Shown here piece after piece: positions 14,379 through 14,413 of a stretch of 14,413 nucleotides of DNA (position 1 is its first letter; the number at the start of each line of letters is the position of its first letter). The stretch lies in assembly GCA_964637725.1 (NCBI GenBank), contig CAZWXH010000045.1, positions 1-14,413 on the forward strand, read 5' to 3'. This DNA comes from CAZWXH01 sp964637725 (lineage in GTDB: Bacteria > Bacillota_I > Bacilli_A > Erysipelotrichales > Coprobacillaceae). The notes beneath the pieces were generated by a model that was not told the DNA's origin, did no database searches, and saw only the letters and a list, made by a program, of their open reading frames with translations. The position numbers and the translations under genes are program-made.

Positions 14379-14413
14379 CCATTGTTATTTTACCCTCTCA
14401 CACCACCGTACGT
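14360..14413 (-). mobile_element. 3' end of a group II intron (domain V 3' strand, domain VI), antisense to sigK, truncated by window edge
   Basis: On the - strand ACGTACGGTGGT (14413-14402) fits the 3' strand of group II domain V. After a 2-nt joint, domain VI forms: GAG-AG-G-GTAAAATAAC (14399-14384) pairs with GTTATTTTAC-T-CT-CTC (14379-14363) around a 4-nt AATG loop, including one G-U pair. The only unpaired base in the helix is A at 14366, in the branch-point position. The sequence then ends CTCGAT, so a 3' splice site after base 14360 gives the usual A-pyrimidine end with the branch A seventh from it. The rest of the intron, probably with a maturase/reverse transcriptase, would lie beyond 14413. 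This rests on structure and remembered consensus; no search was run. Confidence 0.72.

Noticed and set aside
14370..14393. Rho-independent terminator for sigK
   Set aside because: The stem is strong but is followed by CCTCTCACACC with no T-run on the + strand. The same bases fit group II domain VI with a bulged A far better.

Overview
The window is strongly A+T-rich and tightly packed, with short Shine-Dalgarno-led genes and many stop/start overlaps. It looks like the chromosome of a low-GC Firmicute. Several features point to Erysipelotrichia or a close relative: the fused nadD-yqeK gene, the DUF815 ATPase next to a DUF2156-GNAT fusion, the UPF0210/ACT pair, and a SigK-type sporulation sigma factor. 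The lineage is inferred from gene content and was not tested against any database. All stops used are TAA or TAG, and nothing indicates a variant genetic code.

Layout. (1) Positions 1-740, + strand: the 3' end of deoB (cut by the window edge), a coupled three-helix membrane protein and a hairpin terminator. (2) 757-3686, - strand: a two-gene unit of a DUF815 AAA+ ATPase and a DUF2156-GNAT fusion with a 1-nt stop/start overlap. (3) 3736-5384, - strand: the ACT-domain regulator/UPF0210 pair, with its own extended -10 promoter and terminator. (4) 5442-5962: an orphan PTS IIB gene (- strand) and a YfcE-type phosphodiesterase (+ strand), fired divergently from a 167-bp region with matching -10 elements. 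(5) 6512-6924: a small XRE repressor whose promoter carries three copies of ATCAATTTA, probably autoregulatory. (6) 6964-13581, - strand: a yqe-type operon, yqeH > yhbY > nadD-yqeK > rsfS > yqeM > mtnN, followed after an intrinsic terminator by a U32 hydroxylase-type gene. (7) 13683-14378, + strand: pro-sigK, divergent from yqeH. (8) 14360-14413: the last bases of a group II intron lying antisense to sigK.

How the genes work together. The yqe block combines ribosome assembly (YqeH, YhbY, RsfS), NAD synthesis and dinucleotide hydrolysis (NadD-YqeK), and methyl metabolism (YqeM makes S-adenosylhomocysteine, MtnN removes it). A probable RNA-modifying U32 protein follows. DeoB belongs to nucleoside catabolism. 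SigK indicates a spore former or a recent descendant of one.

Most of the window is ordinary housekeeping DNA and I see no complete new system. The most interesting signal is at the right edge. The hairpin after sigK looks at first like a terminator, but it has no T-tract. Read on the - strand it forms domain VI of a group II intron with a single bulged branch-point A, preceded by the 3' strand of domain V. If so, the last five codons and the stop of sigK come from the intron.
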